64,000 nucleotides of DNA, taken from Meghimatium bilineatum. Taxonomy: Eukaryota > Mollusca > Gastropoda > Stylommatophora > Philomycidae. Positions 22,468 through 34,794 of this stretch are shown piece by piece (position 1 is the stretch's first letter; the number at the start of each line of letters is the position of its first letter). The stretch is taken from NCBI GenBank assembly GCA_034231615.1, contig CM067306.1:35298019-35362018 (forward strand), read 5' to 3'. The notes beneath the pieces were generated by a model, which had not been told where the DNA came from, did no database searches, and saw nothing but the letters and a program-made list of their open reading frames with translations. The translations under genes were made by a program, and so were the position numbers.

Positions 22468-25400
22468 CCAGACAAAGAGAGACTTATGGTGTGTGGTGAC
22501 TTCAACAGCCACTCTCAGAGCTGGGGCTACGATCATATCGACAAGAGAGGTGAGGAACTTGAGAGCTGGCAGGATGAAAATAATCTCATCCTTATTAACC
22601 AGCCAGCAGACTCGCCAACCTTCTACTCGAGAGCATGGCACACCACCTCTACACCAGACCTAGGATTCCACTCACCAGGCTTGGAATGGAACATCACACG
22701 TGTTGTTGGAAAGCAGCTTGGAGGTAGTGACCACAGACCAGTATTTCTGGAAATCCACAATGAATTTACCACGGACAGCAGCACGCTCACTAGGTGGAAC
22801 TATAAAAGGGCAGACTGGAAAATGTACCAGCATTTAACCAGTGTTCTAGCTAAGGACATGAGCTTGGACAAAGACATCAATAGAGCAGTGAGTGAATTTA
22901 ATAGATGTATACTACATGCTGCTAGTAAAACCATACCCAGGGGAGCACGCAAAAACTACAAACCCTACTGGAATGATGAACTGGAAAAGCTGCAAAATGA
23001 GATGGAAACATCTAGACAGCAGGCTGAGAACAGACCTAGCCAAGAACATCACAACAAATATCAGCAAACAAAGGCTAAATTTCAAAGAGCCAAGTTACAA
23101 GCCAGACGGAGCAGCTGGAAAGAAAAAACAGAGTCGCTGAACCTAGAAAGAGATACTAGGAAATTATGGAAACTTGTAAAACAACTAAATGATGAAGGTA
23201 CAGGGAGAAATACCAGGATCACACTTTATAAAGATAGAAACATTTTAACAGGTAAACATGCAGCTGATTACTTTGCAGATTCCTTTGCAGAAGACAATAA
23301 CGTCAAAGTCAGCCCAGACAAACAACAGGAGGTTCGAGAGAACCAGCAAAACATTGGACAAGGTGAACCTATACCTGAAGTCATGGAGGCACCAATCACA
23401 ATGAGAGAACTGGAGCATGCAATATCCAAATTGAAAATGAAAAAGTCCCCTGGAGCTGATGGAGTGTCCAATGAAATGATTAGAAACCTGGGAAGTGCAG
23501 CAAGAGCAAAGCTACTGCAGATCTTTAACACAAGCTGGTCCACAGGTAATGTACCACAGGCGTGGAGAGAAGCAATAATGATACCACTCCTCAAATCAGG
23601 AAAAGATGGCAACACAGTCTCCAACTACAGGCCCATCAGCCTCACAAGCTGTCTATGTAAAACAATGGAACGCATTATCAATCTTAGGATGCAGTGGTAC
23701 CTTGAAAGTGAAAACCTTCTGGTATCACAGCAAGCAGGTTTCAGACAGTGCTACTCTACTGAAGATCAGGCAACCTACCTCTCCCAAGAGATTGAGGATG
23801 CCTTCCAAGAAAAGAAACTGGTACTAGCAGCATGGATAGACCTCAGGAAAGCATTTGATAAGGTCTGGAAAGAAGGGCTCCTAAAGAAATTGCGAAATTG
23901 CAGGGTTAGCTCAAGAATGTACAAATGGGTAAAAGCATACCTGCATAATAGAAGAGCCAGGGTACAATTAGATGGTCGCAAGAGCAAGAAAGTTCTACTG
24001 CGTCATGGAGTCCCCCAGGGAGGAGTCCTGTCACCCACACTTTTCTTGGTTTACATCAATGACCTAGTTGCTGAACTACCACACGGGATCAAAGTGGCAA
24101 TGTATGCTGACGACCTGGTGATCTGGTGCACGGAAGAACATGCAACAGTGGCCACTAAACAAATACAAAGAGCTATCGATGCCCTAACCTTATGGGCTAA
24201 TAGATGGTGCGTCAGCATTAACACAGATAAGTGCAGCACTACCCTCTCACCAAAACAAAAGGCTGGTCATATCAAGATAGATGGAGAGCTCTTGAAAGAA
24301 GACAAACAACCCACATACCTCGGAGTTACTTTTGATGATAAGCTGACATGGAAGCAGCACATAAACAAAGCAACAACAAAAGCCAGGAGAAAGCTAGCTA
24401 TCCTGAGAAAACTAAGTGGAACCACATGGGGAGCCAGTGGAAATATACTCAGTAAAGTTTACCAGCAAGGCATAAGACCACACCTGGAATACGGTTCAGC
24501 TGCGTGGTGTCCTGCATCAAACACCACATTACAAGATCTAGATAAAGTGCAAAACCAGGCACTTAGAATAATGTTGGGAGCAATGAAATCAACACCCATA
24601 GCAGAGATGCAGAAAATGGGAAGAATGCAAACACTTGGCGAACGCAGAGACACAAAAGTACTAATTCAAGCAGAAAAGTTTCAGTGTATGCCAAGTCATC
24701 CAATGAAGGAAAGATTCCAAAATCTAGCAATGGGACGACTGAAAAGGAGCAGCTTTATCCATCAAGCTAAACGACTCCGTAGACAACTTACAGACCTACC
24801 TGAAGTTGGCAGCCCCTTAAGGTCTGTACCAGAGCAAACCCCGTGGAGTGAAAGCCATGGAATGCCAATATACATTCAGACCTATGTGAAAGGAATACTA
24901 AGCGAGGACGAACAGAACAGTGTGCAGCGAATGACAATCACCCTCAGTTTCCTGGATGAGGAATATCCACAAGATATATGGATCAGAGTGTACACAGATG
25001 GGTCAGCACAGAATGCTGTGAGGAATGGAGGTGCAGGTGTATATATAGAATATCCACACAAGCCTAGAGATACAATCAGAACACCGACAGGAAAATTCTG
25101 CAATAATTATGATGAAGAAATCCAGGCAATTAGTGTGGCAGCTAAAAAACTGCTGAACTCCAACTCTGACATACAGCCTGTGGTATTCCTGACAGATGCA
25201 AGGTCAGTGCTTCAAGCTCTCCAGTCTGGATAACTAACAGACTTAAAAAAACTACTTAGCGAATTGTCTTACCAGTATAGGGTAACCATGCAGTGGATAC
25301 CCTCTCACTGTGGAATACCAGGAAATGAAAAAGCAGACCAACTGGCTAAGGAAGGTGCTGCCGAAGACCAACCAGATATATCAATCACCTACCATCAGAA

Positions 25401-25743
25401 AAAACAGATGATAAAGTCAATAAGAAAGCCACAAACACCAACACAAGATGACTATCACAATATGAACAGATCATAACAAGTTATAATTCTACGTCTCAGA
25501 ACAGGACACAACCGACTCCGCAGTCACATGTATACAAAGTTCAAGATTGGCAACACGGCCATGTGTACATGTGGACAGGCAGCACAGAGTGCCAAACATA
25601 TACTTCAAGAGTGTTCTGAGCATGAAACACTGAGGCAGACATATTGGCCAGAGGAAACAACACTGGAATCAAAACTCTAAGGGACACTGTATGAACTACA
25701 AAAGACAGTGAGTTTTATTAAGGAGACAGAATTACAGATATAG
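22432..25743 (+). pseudogene. Retro-A copy 2 polyprotein (partial APE, RT, RNase H, CCHC)
   Basis: This is a nearly intact retrotransposon frame, interrupted only by three in-frame stops (25231, 25474, 25678). Residue numbers count from the ATG at 22432. The endonuclease C-terminal part holds GDFNSH (22-27) and SDHRP (99-103). The RT holds RPISLTSCLCK, DLRKAFDKVWKEGL, HGVPQGG and YADD at 558-561. The RNase H holds TDGS at 855-858, Glu 895/896 and TDARS at 921. QWIPSHCGIPGNEKADQLAK and MCTCGQAAQSAKHILQEC follow after the first stop. The first 13 or so residues (MVPEEWLHSYTIP) belong to Retro-B, so this start codon is not the element's own. The endonuclease N-terminus is missing, so the element is 5' truncated. 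The frame is open over 933 codons, which suggests a younger insertion than copy 1. Confidence 0.93.
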
Positions 25744-25772
25744 ACATGTTTCAAGTGAACGAAAGAAGAAGA
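22468..25772 (+). mobile_element. Retro-A LINE copy 2, inserted into Retro-B
   Basis: The element starts inside its endonuclease domain just after Retro-B codons for TIP. It runs through RT and RNase H to a short 3' UTR and GAACGAAAGAAGAAGAAG ending near 25772. Retro-B resumes at once (AAAATACCCGTGCC). ACAATTCC on the left and AAAATACC on the right could be a diverged target duplication of about 8 bases. 5' truncation and tail are what target-primed reverse transcription leaves. Confidence 0.88.
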
Positions 25773-27900
25773 AGAAAATACCCGTGCCAAAACCAGGCAA
25801 AGATTCTACGGACAGGTTATCCCATCATCACACAGCAGAATGTATACGGCAAGATTCTGGAACGAATTATTGCTAGACGCATATCAGGGAACTAGAGATA
25901 AAAGGCGTTCTCCCAAATAACCTTGGTGCATACAGACCCAGAAGAGACAGTCACAAATGCAGCAGTTCTTGCATAGTAAGTAAATGAAGGTTTTCAGAAT
26001 AAAGAAGAATCTGCAGTTGCAGCGATAGACCTGAAAGATTAGTACAATGGAGTTAGTTACACCCATCTTGTCGACATGCTAAGGGAACAAGATATCCACC
26101 CCTGGATCATACACTGCATAGCAAATGTGCTAATCTGTAGAAATGTCGCTCTGAGGTGTGGATCCTGGACGTCTGAGATCAGAACAATAGCACCAGGTCT
26201 GAAAAAAGTATCTTCTCTGTCCCCAGTACTCTTTAATGTATATAAATTGAGAATTGCTCAATTGCAAACCTCCAGCAATTGTAGAGTTCTAACATACGCT
26301 GATGATATCCTACTATACAACATGGGCAGGAACAGAACAGTTATTGCTGACAGTGTACAGAATGGACTAAATCAGTTGTCGATATGGTGCAGAACATACA
26401 ACGCTGTGATCAATCCCTCGAAAGCAAATATCGTCTGGTACTCTTTAAATAATAATCTGGTCAATGACACACTGTCAGCTGTTAGTTGCATGGGCTCATT
26501 CATCGAAAAAGAACAGGACCTTAAATATCTTGGGATAAACTTTGATAGAAGTCTCTCATTCAGCAAACACGTCACAAATATGATTCAGAAGGCTAAGAGA
26601 GTGATCAGTGTTATCAAGGTTATGGCTTCCTTCGACATGCAGACATTGGTACTTTTTCTGCTTCTGCAAGTGATGCTGCTATCTGTCATAGATTATGCCT
26701 CGGCCTACTAACACTGTCACAGACACAAGTCGATAGATTTTAAAAAGTCCAAAACGTGGCAATGAGAGCGGTACTGGGGTGTACTAGAGATACACCCATC
26801 TCTGCTATGAGATTTCTGCTTGATCTCCCCAGCATTAGAGTGCGACATCAGGTAGCACTAGTTAGGTCGTATCTTAAAGTGACAGAAGACAGTCACCCCC
26901 CCCCCCATTACCCCAATGTCTAGATGAGTCAAAAGGAAAACGAATCAAGCATGGCAGATCATGGATGGCAGAGGCCGAAGACACACTGCTAAGAGTATGT
27001 GAATTAGAATAAATAGGGAAGGGCAGTGAATGGGTGGAGGTAACACCGAGAATAAATCACTGACTAAAGTAATAATACAACTAGATAAATGGTTTCGAAA
27101 ATGGACGGACGTTAGGTCTCAGGATATAGTGCACGAACTCCCCGACTACACTTGAAACCACAAGACATAATTATATACACAGATGGCTCCGTTAACAGAA
27201 ACACAAATAAAAACGGTTCGGGTGTTGTTGTCCTAAGAAATAGCGTGACGTTGGTTGAGAAATCTTCTGCATACTCCACTGTCACATCAATCATGAGGAT
27301 TGAGATAGAGGGAGTTAAGCAGCACTTAATTGGTTGACAACTGATACATCAACACACGCGGTAATACTCACAGACTCTCAAAGCATGCTGCGTGAGATAG
27401 AAAAGTTCATACTAAGAAAAGAATGGTGGAACTTATTGAAGAACTAAGTTGTCCAGAGCATTACATGTATATACTGCCCTGATCATGCTGGTGGTCAGAG
27501 GAAACGAGAGAGCCGACTTATTGGCAGGCGATGTGGCAATAGACGGCACATTGCTGAGAAGAGATAAAGAGACTTAATCAGGGCAGTAATAGATTCATTT
27601 CAAGATGAAGATGATGTCAATGAGGCTGAGAACGTACACATACAGATAATGTTAGAAATGGGAGTATCTAGAGGTGAGGGAAAGAAAATTACATTTTTTG
27701 GAGTCCCGAAGATCACACAATGATCACCTGACCGGGACTCTGAGTCTACATACACTGGGTTGGGACTCTGAGTCTACATACACTGGGATGGCTGCTGGAG
27801 CGGAGGGCAGAACACTTATGGGAATGTCCCGTGTGCTGTGAAGCCAGTTACTAATCAAGATTAAGCCTAATAAGTGTGTTCTCATCTCAAGTGAATTGTA
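25773..27900 (+). mobile_element. Retro-B LINE, 3' part (right of the Retro-A insertion)
   Basis: It continues the RT with IPVPKPGKDS and, in shifting frames, NVYGKILERIIARRI and VLPNNLGAYRPRRD. From 26076 to 26711 one open frame holds SPVLFNVYKLRIAQL, the catalytic YADD (26295-26306) and LKYLGINFDRSLSFSKHV. Further frameshifted pieces read QNVAMRAVLGCTRDTPISAM and GKRIKHGRSWMAEAEDTLL. The RNase H starts at 27152 (IIYTDGSVNRNTNKNGSG) and goes on to ILTDSQSMLREIEKF. The end carries LTGTLSLHTLG and EHLWECPVCCEAS near 27840, a terminal cysteine motif. It has many stops and is non-functional. Confidence 0.85.
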
Positions 27901-28262
27901 TCTTCGTAATCCACAGTGACAAAAAAGATCACTGTGCTCGGAATCAGGATCATTCGGTAATTCTCAAAACTGAAAGTTGTTACCATTTGCTTTTGATAAA
28001 ACCTATGCATATCACTACTGTTGTTATTATTATTACAATTTTTGGCCGTAATGACTGTGTACAGAGACTTTATTGTATGATGTGGTAACATGTAGTTGAT
28101 TTATTTGTTTCACGACAGTTAATGCTATTTATGAACCAACCATTAATGGAGCCCCATCTGTAGTAAGACTATTTAATTTTTCAGTTGTAAACTTATTGTT
28201 TTCATGGACAAAATATCTTTAAATTAAATTCTCACCTCTCGTAGTATTGACTCCCAGTCCTC
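27901..28262. other. No recognised gene; small hairpin at 27912
   Basis: A short perfect hairpin (CACAGTGA...TCACTGTG) lies at 27912-27937. Frames on both strands are short and without domains. Confidence 0.45.
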
Positions 28263-28412
28263 GTCGAAGGCAGATGTGTCAGATCAGTGGGGGCAAATAA
28301 AAAGGGGACAAACGCGTTTCCATTTTCCGGACATCTTGCTGGAAATCTAGTACCACTGTTCTGCTATAAGAGATATCCAGCTGAAGTTTGATAATGAACG
28401 CTGAAGAAGAAG
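28263..28412 (+). mobile_element. SINE-B copy
   Basis: It reads GGCAGATGTGTCAGATC, CTTGCTGGAAATCTAGTACC, TTCTGCTATAAGAGATATCC, ATAATGAACGCTGAAGAAGA. The same order occurs at 35691 (minus), 44250 and 55240. The centre (GATGTGTC.G, then GGGCAAATA) and the 3' end (TTTGA.AATGAACGCTGAAG) resemble SINE-A, so it looks like a related SINE with a different middle. Confidence 0.75.
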
Positions 28413-28625
28413 CTCCTACTGACAGGAGCTTCTTACGCATGTCAGACTCTGCTATTGTCCCATGTCAGACTCTGCTATTGTTCCACGATTGAAAAGTCAA
28501 TGGGAACAGTATTGGTATGTCCCTTGTCTAATCACAAGCCACCGTTGATTAAATCACAAGCACCGTTGTTTAACCACAAGCCATCGTTGTCTAATCATAA
28601 ACCACCGTTGTATAATCACAAGCCT
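28411..28625. repeat. Hairpin and two short tandem repeats
   Basis: Bases 28407-28436 form a hairpin with an 11-bp stem (AAGAAGCTCCT...AGGAGCTTCTT) right at the SINE-B tail. A 24-bp unit (CATGTCAGACTCTGCTATTG) occurs twice at 28439-28485. About five copies of a ~21-22 bp unit (CTAATCACAAGCCACCGTTG) follow at 28527-28625. Confidence 0.8.
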
Positions 28626-28837
28626 GGGAATATTAATTGTGGCATTTCTGTGGGCAAAAGATTTGCTTGGTGATACCCACCACAAGTCAAGTCTTTTATC
28701 CCCTTCCTCACTCAGAGTGTTTATACATCGACGGGAACGTAGACCACGGACAAGAATTGTATATAACAACCTGGAAAGACGTATCGTCTATATTAGGAAG
28801 TGAACCCTGTTTTTCAAATCTACTAAATAACACTATG

Positions 28838-29785
28838 ACGCGTATGTGTTGCCGCGTTTCAAGAGGGGAGCAAAGAATAGAAACACTGTTACTTGTCAAG
28901 CATGACGCAAGAGGCAACAAAGGAAGGATGTTTTAGGAGTGCAGTTGACTGTCCTATCTCATAGTATCAAAAGTAAGAAGTGACACAGAAGTCATGGAAA
29001 AGTCGGATGTGTCAGATCTCGCTGCCAAGCATTAAACCATTATTACACAACACAGTTTAAGACATTCCGTTCTCTGGACTACATTATTCAAATCTGCAAG
29101 AGTTTGAGATATTCCGTTCTATGGAATTACATCCTTCTAATCTGCAAGAGTTTGAGACATTCCGTTCTCTGGACTACATCCTTCTAATCTGCAAGAGTGT
29201 GAGACATTCCGTTCTCCGGACTACATCCTTCTAATCTGCAAGAGTTTGAGACATTCCGTTCTCCGGACTACATCCTTCTAATCTGCAAGAGTTTGAGACA
29301 TTCCGTTCTCTGGACTACATCCTTCTAATCTGCAAGAGTTTGAGACATTCCGTTCTCCGGACTACATCCTTCTAATCTGCAAGAGTTTGAGACATTCCGT
29401 TCTCCGGACTACATCCTTCTAATCTGCAAGAGTTTGAGACATTCCGTTCTCCGGACTACATCCTTCTAATCTGCAAGAGTTTGAGACATTCCGTTCTCTG
29501 GACTACATCCTTCTAATCTGCAAGAGTTTGAGACATTCCGTTCTCCGGACTACATCCTTCTAATCTGCAAGAGTTTGAGACATTCCGTTCTCCGGACTAC
29601 ATCCTTCTAATCTGCAAGAGTTTGAGACATTCCGTTCTCCGGACTACATCCTTCTAATCTGCAAGAGTTTGAGACATTCCGTTCTCCGGACTACATCCTT
29701 CTAATCTGCAAGAGTTTGAGACATTCCGTTCTCCGGACTACATCCTTCTAATCTGCAAGAGTTTGAGAATGAACGATAAAGAATA
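28838..29785 (+). mobile_element. SINE-A with its 3' segment amplified ~15-fold
   Basis: The 5' part is an ordinary SINE-A (GAGGGGAGCAAAGAATAGAA, GTCGGATGTGTCAGATC). From 29059 the last part of the SINE, a 47-bp segment running from GACATTCCGTTCTC through ATCTGCAAGAGTTTGA, is repeated head to tail about 15 times. The element then ends with GAGAATGAACGATAAAGAA. The repeats are very alike (mostly CTCCGG/CTCTGG differences), so amplification came after insertion. The total length is therefore about 950 bp instead of 278. Confidence 0.85.
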
Positions 29786-30460
29786 ATTAGCACGAAAATA
29801 TTTGTTCATCTATCTTAATAAAATTCAATTCTGCTGACACGTTGATTCTGATCACCGATTGCAGATACACAACACAAATGATGACAATTTTTTTTTTCAG
29901 AGAATGTTACTTCAATTTATTCATCGAAGTGTCAACAACGTCTGTTGGTTACCCATTGTGGAACTGCCAAACTGCAAGCAGCGTCTCATTAAACTGCAGT
30001 GAGCGTTGCGTCAGTATGACATGCTAACTGATGGCGTTAGCGACCGTTTCAATTACTGCCACCAAGTATCGATAAAACCACGCGCTGGCAAGCACGTTAA
30101 AACTCATGTATTGATACAGTTTTCAGACGCCTGCATTGGATAATTTCGATCGGAAGTCTAACCAGCGGTATTTCTGTTATGTCTCTGTACTGCAAAACGG
30201 GTGGTATCTTTGATGTGTGTTGCATACATGCATGTGGCTTTTCGTTTTTCCGGGAAGCTGATCTCGAACAGTGTCTGTGAGCTGTGTTTCACACCAACTT
30301 GATGTGTTCAGTAACAGGTATATTCGGTGCCGTGTCGTTCATCACCGTTACTTCATTCAGTAGCAGAATAGTGTAATAGTGCGCTTAGGTGAAAATTACT
30401 TATTGAAAATTATCATTGTTATATCTTATTTACAAAAAAATTGTGGTTACGGACATATTC
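29786..30460. other. No recognised gene
   Basis: This is moderately AT-rich unique-looking DNA with no domain-bearing frame. I see nothing to annotate. Confidence 0.45.
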
Positions 30461-30726
30461 GGTGTGTTGACGGGGTTCGAAAGGGGAGCAAAGAATAGCG
30501 ACACTATTTACCTTCCGTGTATATTGTAAGGTTCGACTAAGTAGGTTATTATGTGGTGTTGGTTATCCCATATAGGGTCAACGTGACCCAGGCGCGTTGC
30601 TGAAGACGAATGTGTTAGACCGAAAGGCGCATATATCGAAGCAAAGTTGTAAACCATCACACAACATATTCCGTTCTTTGGATTACATCCTTTTAATGTG
30701 CAGGAGTGTGAGAACGAAAGCAGAAG
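30461..30726 (+). mobile_element. SINE-A copy
   Basis: It matches SINE-A from GAAAGGGGAGCAAAGAATAG to GAGTGTGAGAACGAAAGCAG. The tail GAAGA runs straight into a 50-bp minisatellite, whose first unit starts with the SINE's own last bases. Confidence 0.8.
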
Positions 30727-31116
30727 ATATTTTACTAAAACACATTGTTGAACCTCTGTTTAACCAGTGTATGAAAATATTTTACTAAAACACATTGTTG
30801 AACCTCTGTTCAACCAGTGTATGAAAATATTTTACTAAAACACACTGTTGAACCTCTGTTCAACCAGTGTATGAAGATATTTTACTAAAACACATTGTTG
30901 AACCTCTGTTCAACCAGTGTATGAAGATATTTTACTAAAACACATTGTTGAAACTCTGTTCAACCAGTGTATGAAGATATTTTACTAAAACACATTGTTG
31001 AGCCTCTGTTCAACCAGTGTCTGAAGATATTTTACTAAAACACATTGTTGAGCCTCCGTTCAACTAGTGTATGGAGATATTTTACTATGGTACATTGTTG
31101 AGCCTTTTTTCAACCA
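30723..31116. repeat. 50-bp minisatellite, ~8 copies
   Basis: The unit begins GAAGATATTTTACTAAAACA and continues through TGTTGAACCTCTGTTCAACC. It starts exactly at the 3' end of the neighbouring SINE-A, so the array seems to have grown from the SINE tail plus its target flank. The last units are diverged. Confidence 0.88.
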
Positions 31117-31129
31117 ACGTTTTGGTTCT

Positions 31130-31550
31130 CATCAGTAACTGTTATACCAATGTTCTTCTCAGTAACTGTTATACAAATGTTCCTAGCAATGTTCTTCTCA
31201 GTAACTGTTATACAAATGTTCCTACCAATGTTCTTCTCAGTAATTGTCATACAAATGTTCCTACCAATGTTCTTCTCAGTAATTGTTATACAAATGTTCC
31301 TACCAATGTTCTTCTCAGTAATTGTTATACAAATGTTCCTACCAATGTTCTTCTCAGTAATTGTTATACAAATGTTCCTACCAATGTTCTGCTCAGTAAT
31401 TGTTATACAAATGTTCCTACCAATGTTCTTCTCAGTAATTGTCATACAAATGTTCCTACCAATGTTCTTCTCAGTAATTGTCATACAAATGTTCCTACCA
31501 ATGTTCTTCTCAGTAATTGTCATACAAATGTTCCTACCAATGTTCTTTGT
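31130..31550. repeat. 39-bp minisatellite, ~11 copies
   Basis: The unit is TTCTTCTCAGTAATTGTTAT followed by ACAAATGTTCCTACCAATG. The period is a multiple of three, so repeat-encoded frames of about 160 codons appear on both strands. They are not genes. Confidence 0.92.
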
Positions 31551-31699
31551 GATGTTTGAGTGGTTCGACCTTGTATCCATCTCTGTCAATAAATCAAACA
31601 CATATAACATATCGGCAATCGCTGTATAGATTCCCGTCTCCTAATCCATGTGTGAATTACATTTTTTTTAAATGTTGGGGTGCAAAGATAAACAGTTGA

Positions 31700-31979
31700 G
31701 GGAATTGTAGATTAGAAATCAAGAGAAGGATTACAATAACAACATTCAAAATTTGTGCACATGATAAATCTCTAGTAAGGCACCGCTGTAAAGTTAAATT
31801 ACATCTGATTAGTAGAGCAGGCATTGTTCCAGTAGCAATTAACGACTGTGAAACGTGGACACTTAATAAATCAGCGAGAAAGAGGTTTTCTGCCTTCGAA
31901 ATGAGATGCTACAAAATGATGGACATCGAAAAAGACAAACCAGGAAGTGTTAAGAACAGTAAACGACGAAGAGAGTATG
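31700..31979 (+). mobile_element. Retro-G LINE, C-terminal scrap
   Basis: One frame near 31845-31970 reads CETWTLNKSARKRFSAFEMR and CYKMMDIEKDKPGSVK. The GCETWTL...AFEM.C pattern marks the region after the RT thumb in several LINE clades. No other domain is left. A minus-strand SINE-A abuts it directly at 31980. Confidence 0.6.
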
Positions 31980-32255
31980 CTTCTTCTTCTGCGTTCGTTC
32001 TCAAACTCCTGCAGATTAGCAGGATGTAGTCCGGAGAACGGAATGCGTTGTTTCATGGTTTACAGCATGCTGTGATATCTGCGCTTTTCGGCCTGACACA
32101 TCCGACTTCAGCATAGCTTTGGGTCACTGATCCTATATGGGATTGGACAGCCAACTCCATCCCATAACCTCCTTAGTCGCCTTTTACGACATGCGTGGAA
32201 GGTAGACAGTGTTGCTATTCTTTTCTCCCCTTTCGGGCCCCGGCAACACAGGGGC
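31980..32255 (-). mobile_element. SINE-A copy, nearly full length
   Basis: The reverse complement runs from GGCAACA (about 32250), GAAAGGGGAGAAAAGAATAG, CGCATGTCGTAAAAGGCGAC, GGGATGGAGTTGGCTGTCC and GTCGGATGTGTCAGGCCG to GAACGAACGCAGAAGAAGAA. It is close to the copy at 41593. No clear target duplication was found. Confidence 0.87.
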
Positions 32256-34794
32256 AAGTTGGCTTCTAAACAACATTATACTATACACACCGTGTATATC
32301 CATCATATGATGATATCCATAAATGCATCCATGGACATTTCTATAAGTGCTGCAATCTTCAGTTGAGTATTTCCTGTAGTACGTTATAACAAGAAAGATG
32401 ACTTTTTTTTAGCCACGTAAAGAATGAACAGTGGTTTGAAAGAAATAATGATGGAGGGAATGGTTGCTGCTAACAGGGTAAGGGGCTGTCCAAGACACTG
32501 ATGGGTAGGAGGCTTCTAAGATTGTTTAAACAGGCATTTGGCTATGTCAGTTCACCTCACCCAGAAATCGCGAGATGTTTCCTAACATCTATAAAAAAAA
32601 GGATACATCACTCGATGTTCCACTTTTGTGTACTTATGTTTCTGTGATGGTAAAAGACAAAAGTAAGAAACATGCGTTGAGCTGAACATACAACAGTAAA
32701 CATTTCTCACTGTGACGATAAATGCTAGGGAGCGATTTTCACTGGAAGAAAAGTCTCGCTATTGTCATTTCATCGACTAGAAGTATAATTTTGTAGACTG
32801 TTTTGTCTGGCTGGCCACTGGTACGTCTCACTTGAGGAGAAACACAAGTATATAAAAGGATGCTGCTACTTATGAAGAAACGGGGTTAATGTTCCGCGAA
32901 ATCCTTATTTCCTTTTGTTCTTGGAAGGTAAAGGCGGCGAACGTGATGCTGATCACATTTTTCTATAACATTAACAGTGATAATGCTTAAGTATTCACAA
33001 TATATATATGCTGTGGAGAAGGCACGACTTCCTCCTAATTAATCATGTGCACCGATCCACACAGCGTCACTTACCGTGACTAATGCCTCTGAACAATGGC
33101 CACTTTGCATATACGAGTTGCTTATACTCGTGCTGTGAACTGCCAGACATTGAGAAGAATGGGAAAAGTTGGCTCAGTAGAGATAAGTAATGCTTGGGAT
33201 CAGTGCGAAGAATTGTTATAGAAAAAGACTTATGTAAATGGCCACGCCGAAACTAAATACTGGTTTTGTCTGAAAATGTGTCAAAATCACTTTATGTATA
33301 CATTCAGCCTGATATCGTCGCGCTTGTTTTATACTGGCGTAACGATATTCCTATTTTTCATCACCATGGATATTGTAAAACTTATGGGCTAAATTTGGAT
33401 TCAGCTTTCTAAAGTGATGCATTTGGCTTTATGGTGATTTTCTTTCTCTAACGACACAAAGTATACACACAATAACTAATGAAAATCACGGAAAAAGATA
33501 ATGCGTCACGTGAATGATGAATCCCGATTAGCCAGCAAGACAACGGTGAGTCAATGTCCTTGATCGTTTAGCAAAAACTGACAAAAAATAGATGATGCGA
33601 CCTTTATGAGTGTTACATGGTAGAATTTTTGTTTTCATGGACAGGCAATTTGCTTTAGGTTGATACTCAGAACTACAATGACTAAAGGAAAAAAAAGGTG
33701 GGGATACGGTATCTCCAGAAAAAAAAGCACTGGCCCCTAGGGTAAAAAATTATTCCTGTGGTTTTTTTATTTTTTAAAATGTACTCCACAAGAACATGAC
33801 TTTTAGTACTAGGAAATTGGCGAAACGGCTGGTAATACTTCTAACGATTTTCCAAAAAGGCACCGAAAATTGCATAAATATGAAGAAAACACACGGAAAT
33901 AAGTGAGTGGTTGTTTTTGTTTGTTTGTTAGGAGGATATCCCCCTCCCCAATACTGAAGACACATATACGGTCCTGGATGTATCTATGGCCCTGTTTTCT
34001 TGTGTATCGTTTCATTTTTTCAAGGTTTTATGATATGGATTTCACACAAATTGGTTTAATGGGCTGTGGTAATAAAGCGATTTGCAATTCTAGCTGTCCT
34101 GTGTAATGGATGCATTTCTACTTATAAGTTCGAAAGAAAAAGTTCAAAACCGTTCCGTGATTAGAACACGTGCAGTAACAATTGTGAGATGGAAGCTTTA
34201 GTTATTCGGTCACGAACTATCAAATTTTCAAATCACGTGAAAAAGAAATAAATGTAATTGACTTTACACGCATATTGTGAGTTGCGAATAATTTCACATC
34301 GTCGTCAATGCTCTTGTGCGAAAGCTGGCACTTTCTAGTACTCAGCACATATGGGGGACGCCATTAAGGCAAAGTTGTCGATTCTAACAAAATCAGTTTT
34401 CTTAGTTATTTATCACCATATGCACGTGCGTCAATGCTGTGCTACTTCCAGTGTGTTATTGTGCTCTACGTACTTTTTTTATGGAACACCCATACACTAT
34501 GTAAACATTATCTTTGGCGTGTGGCGCTGTACACCAACTGTGTCAACATTCTGTTTTGTAGTCGATCAGAAAAGTCAATATGGATTTCTAGTGTGTTAGA
34601 GACCGTTGTTACGCGTATATTTCTACACATCAACTATGAGAAATATTCACCAGCAGTTATCAATAGTTTCTCGCCAGTGTCCCTTTGATATGAATAATTT
34701 TCCTCCTAGTCCGACATTGTGGCTAAGATACATAAATCATTGAGAGAATCGAAGCTATACTGTTTTATTACTTATTGGTTGCAGTTCAGTTAGT
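32256..34794. other. 2.5 kb with no gene; one fold-back MITE at 33395-33530
   Basis: The only structure I can support is a MITE of the CATTGG...CCAATG type. Its left arm is GTGATGCATTTGGC...GGTGATTTTC and its right arm contains GAAAATCACGGAAAAAGATA and ATGCGTCAC. A centre ACACAAAGTATACACACAAT lies between the arms. Frames at 33774-34106 and 34351-34688 have no recognised domain. Confidence 0.5.

Noticed and set aside
31071..31629. Three overlapping frames of about 160 codons, two on plus and one on minus
   Set aside because: They are translations of a 39-bp tandem repeat. Since 39 is a multiple of three, stops are excluded in several frames at once. There is no domain or codon signature.
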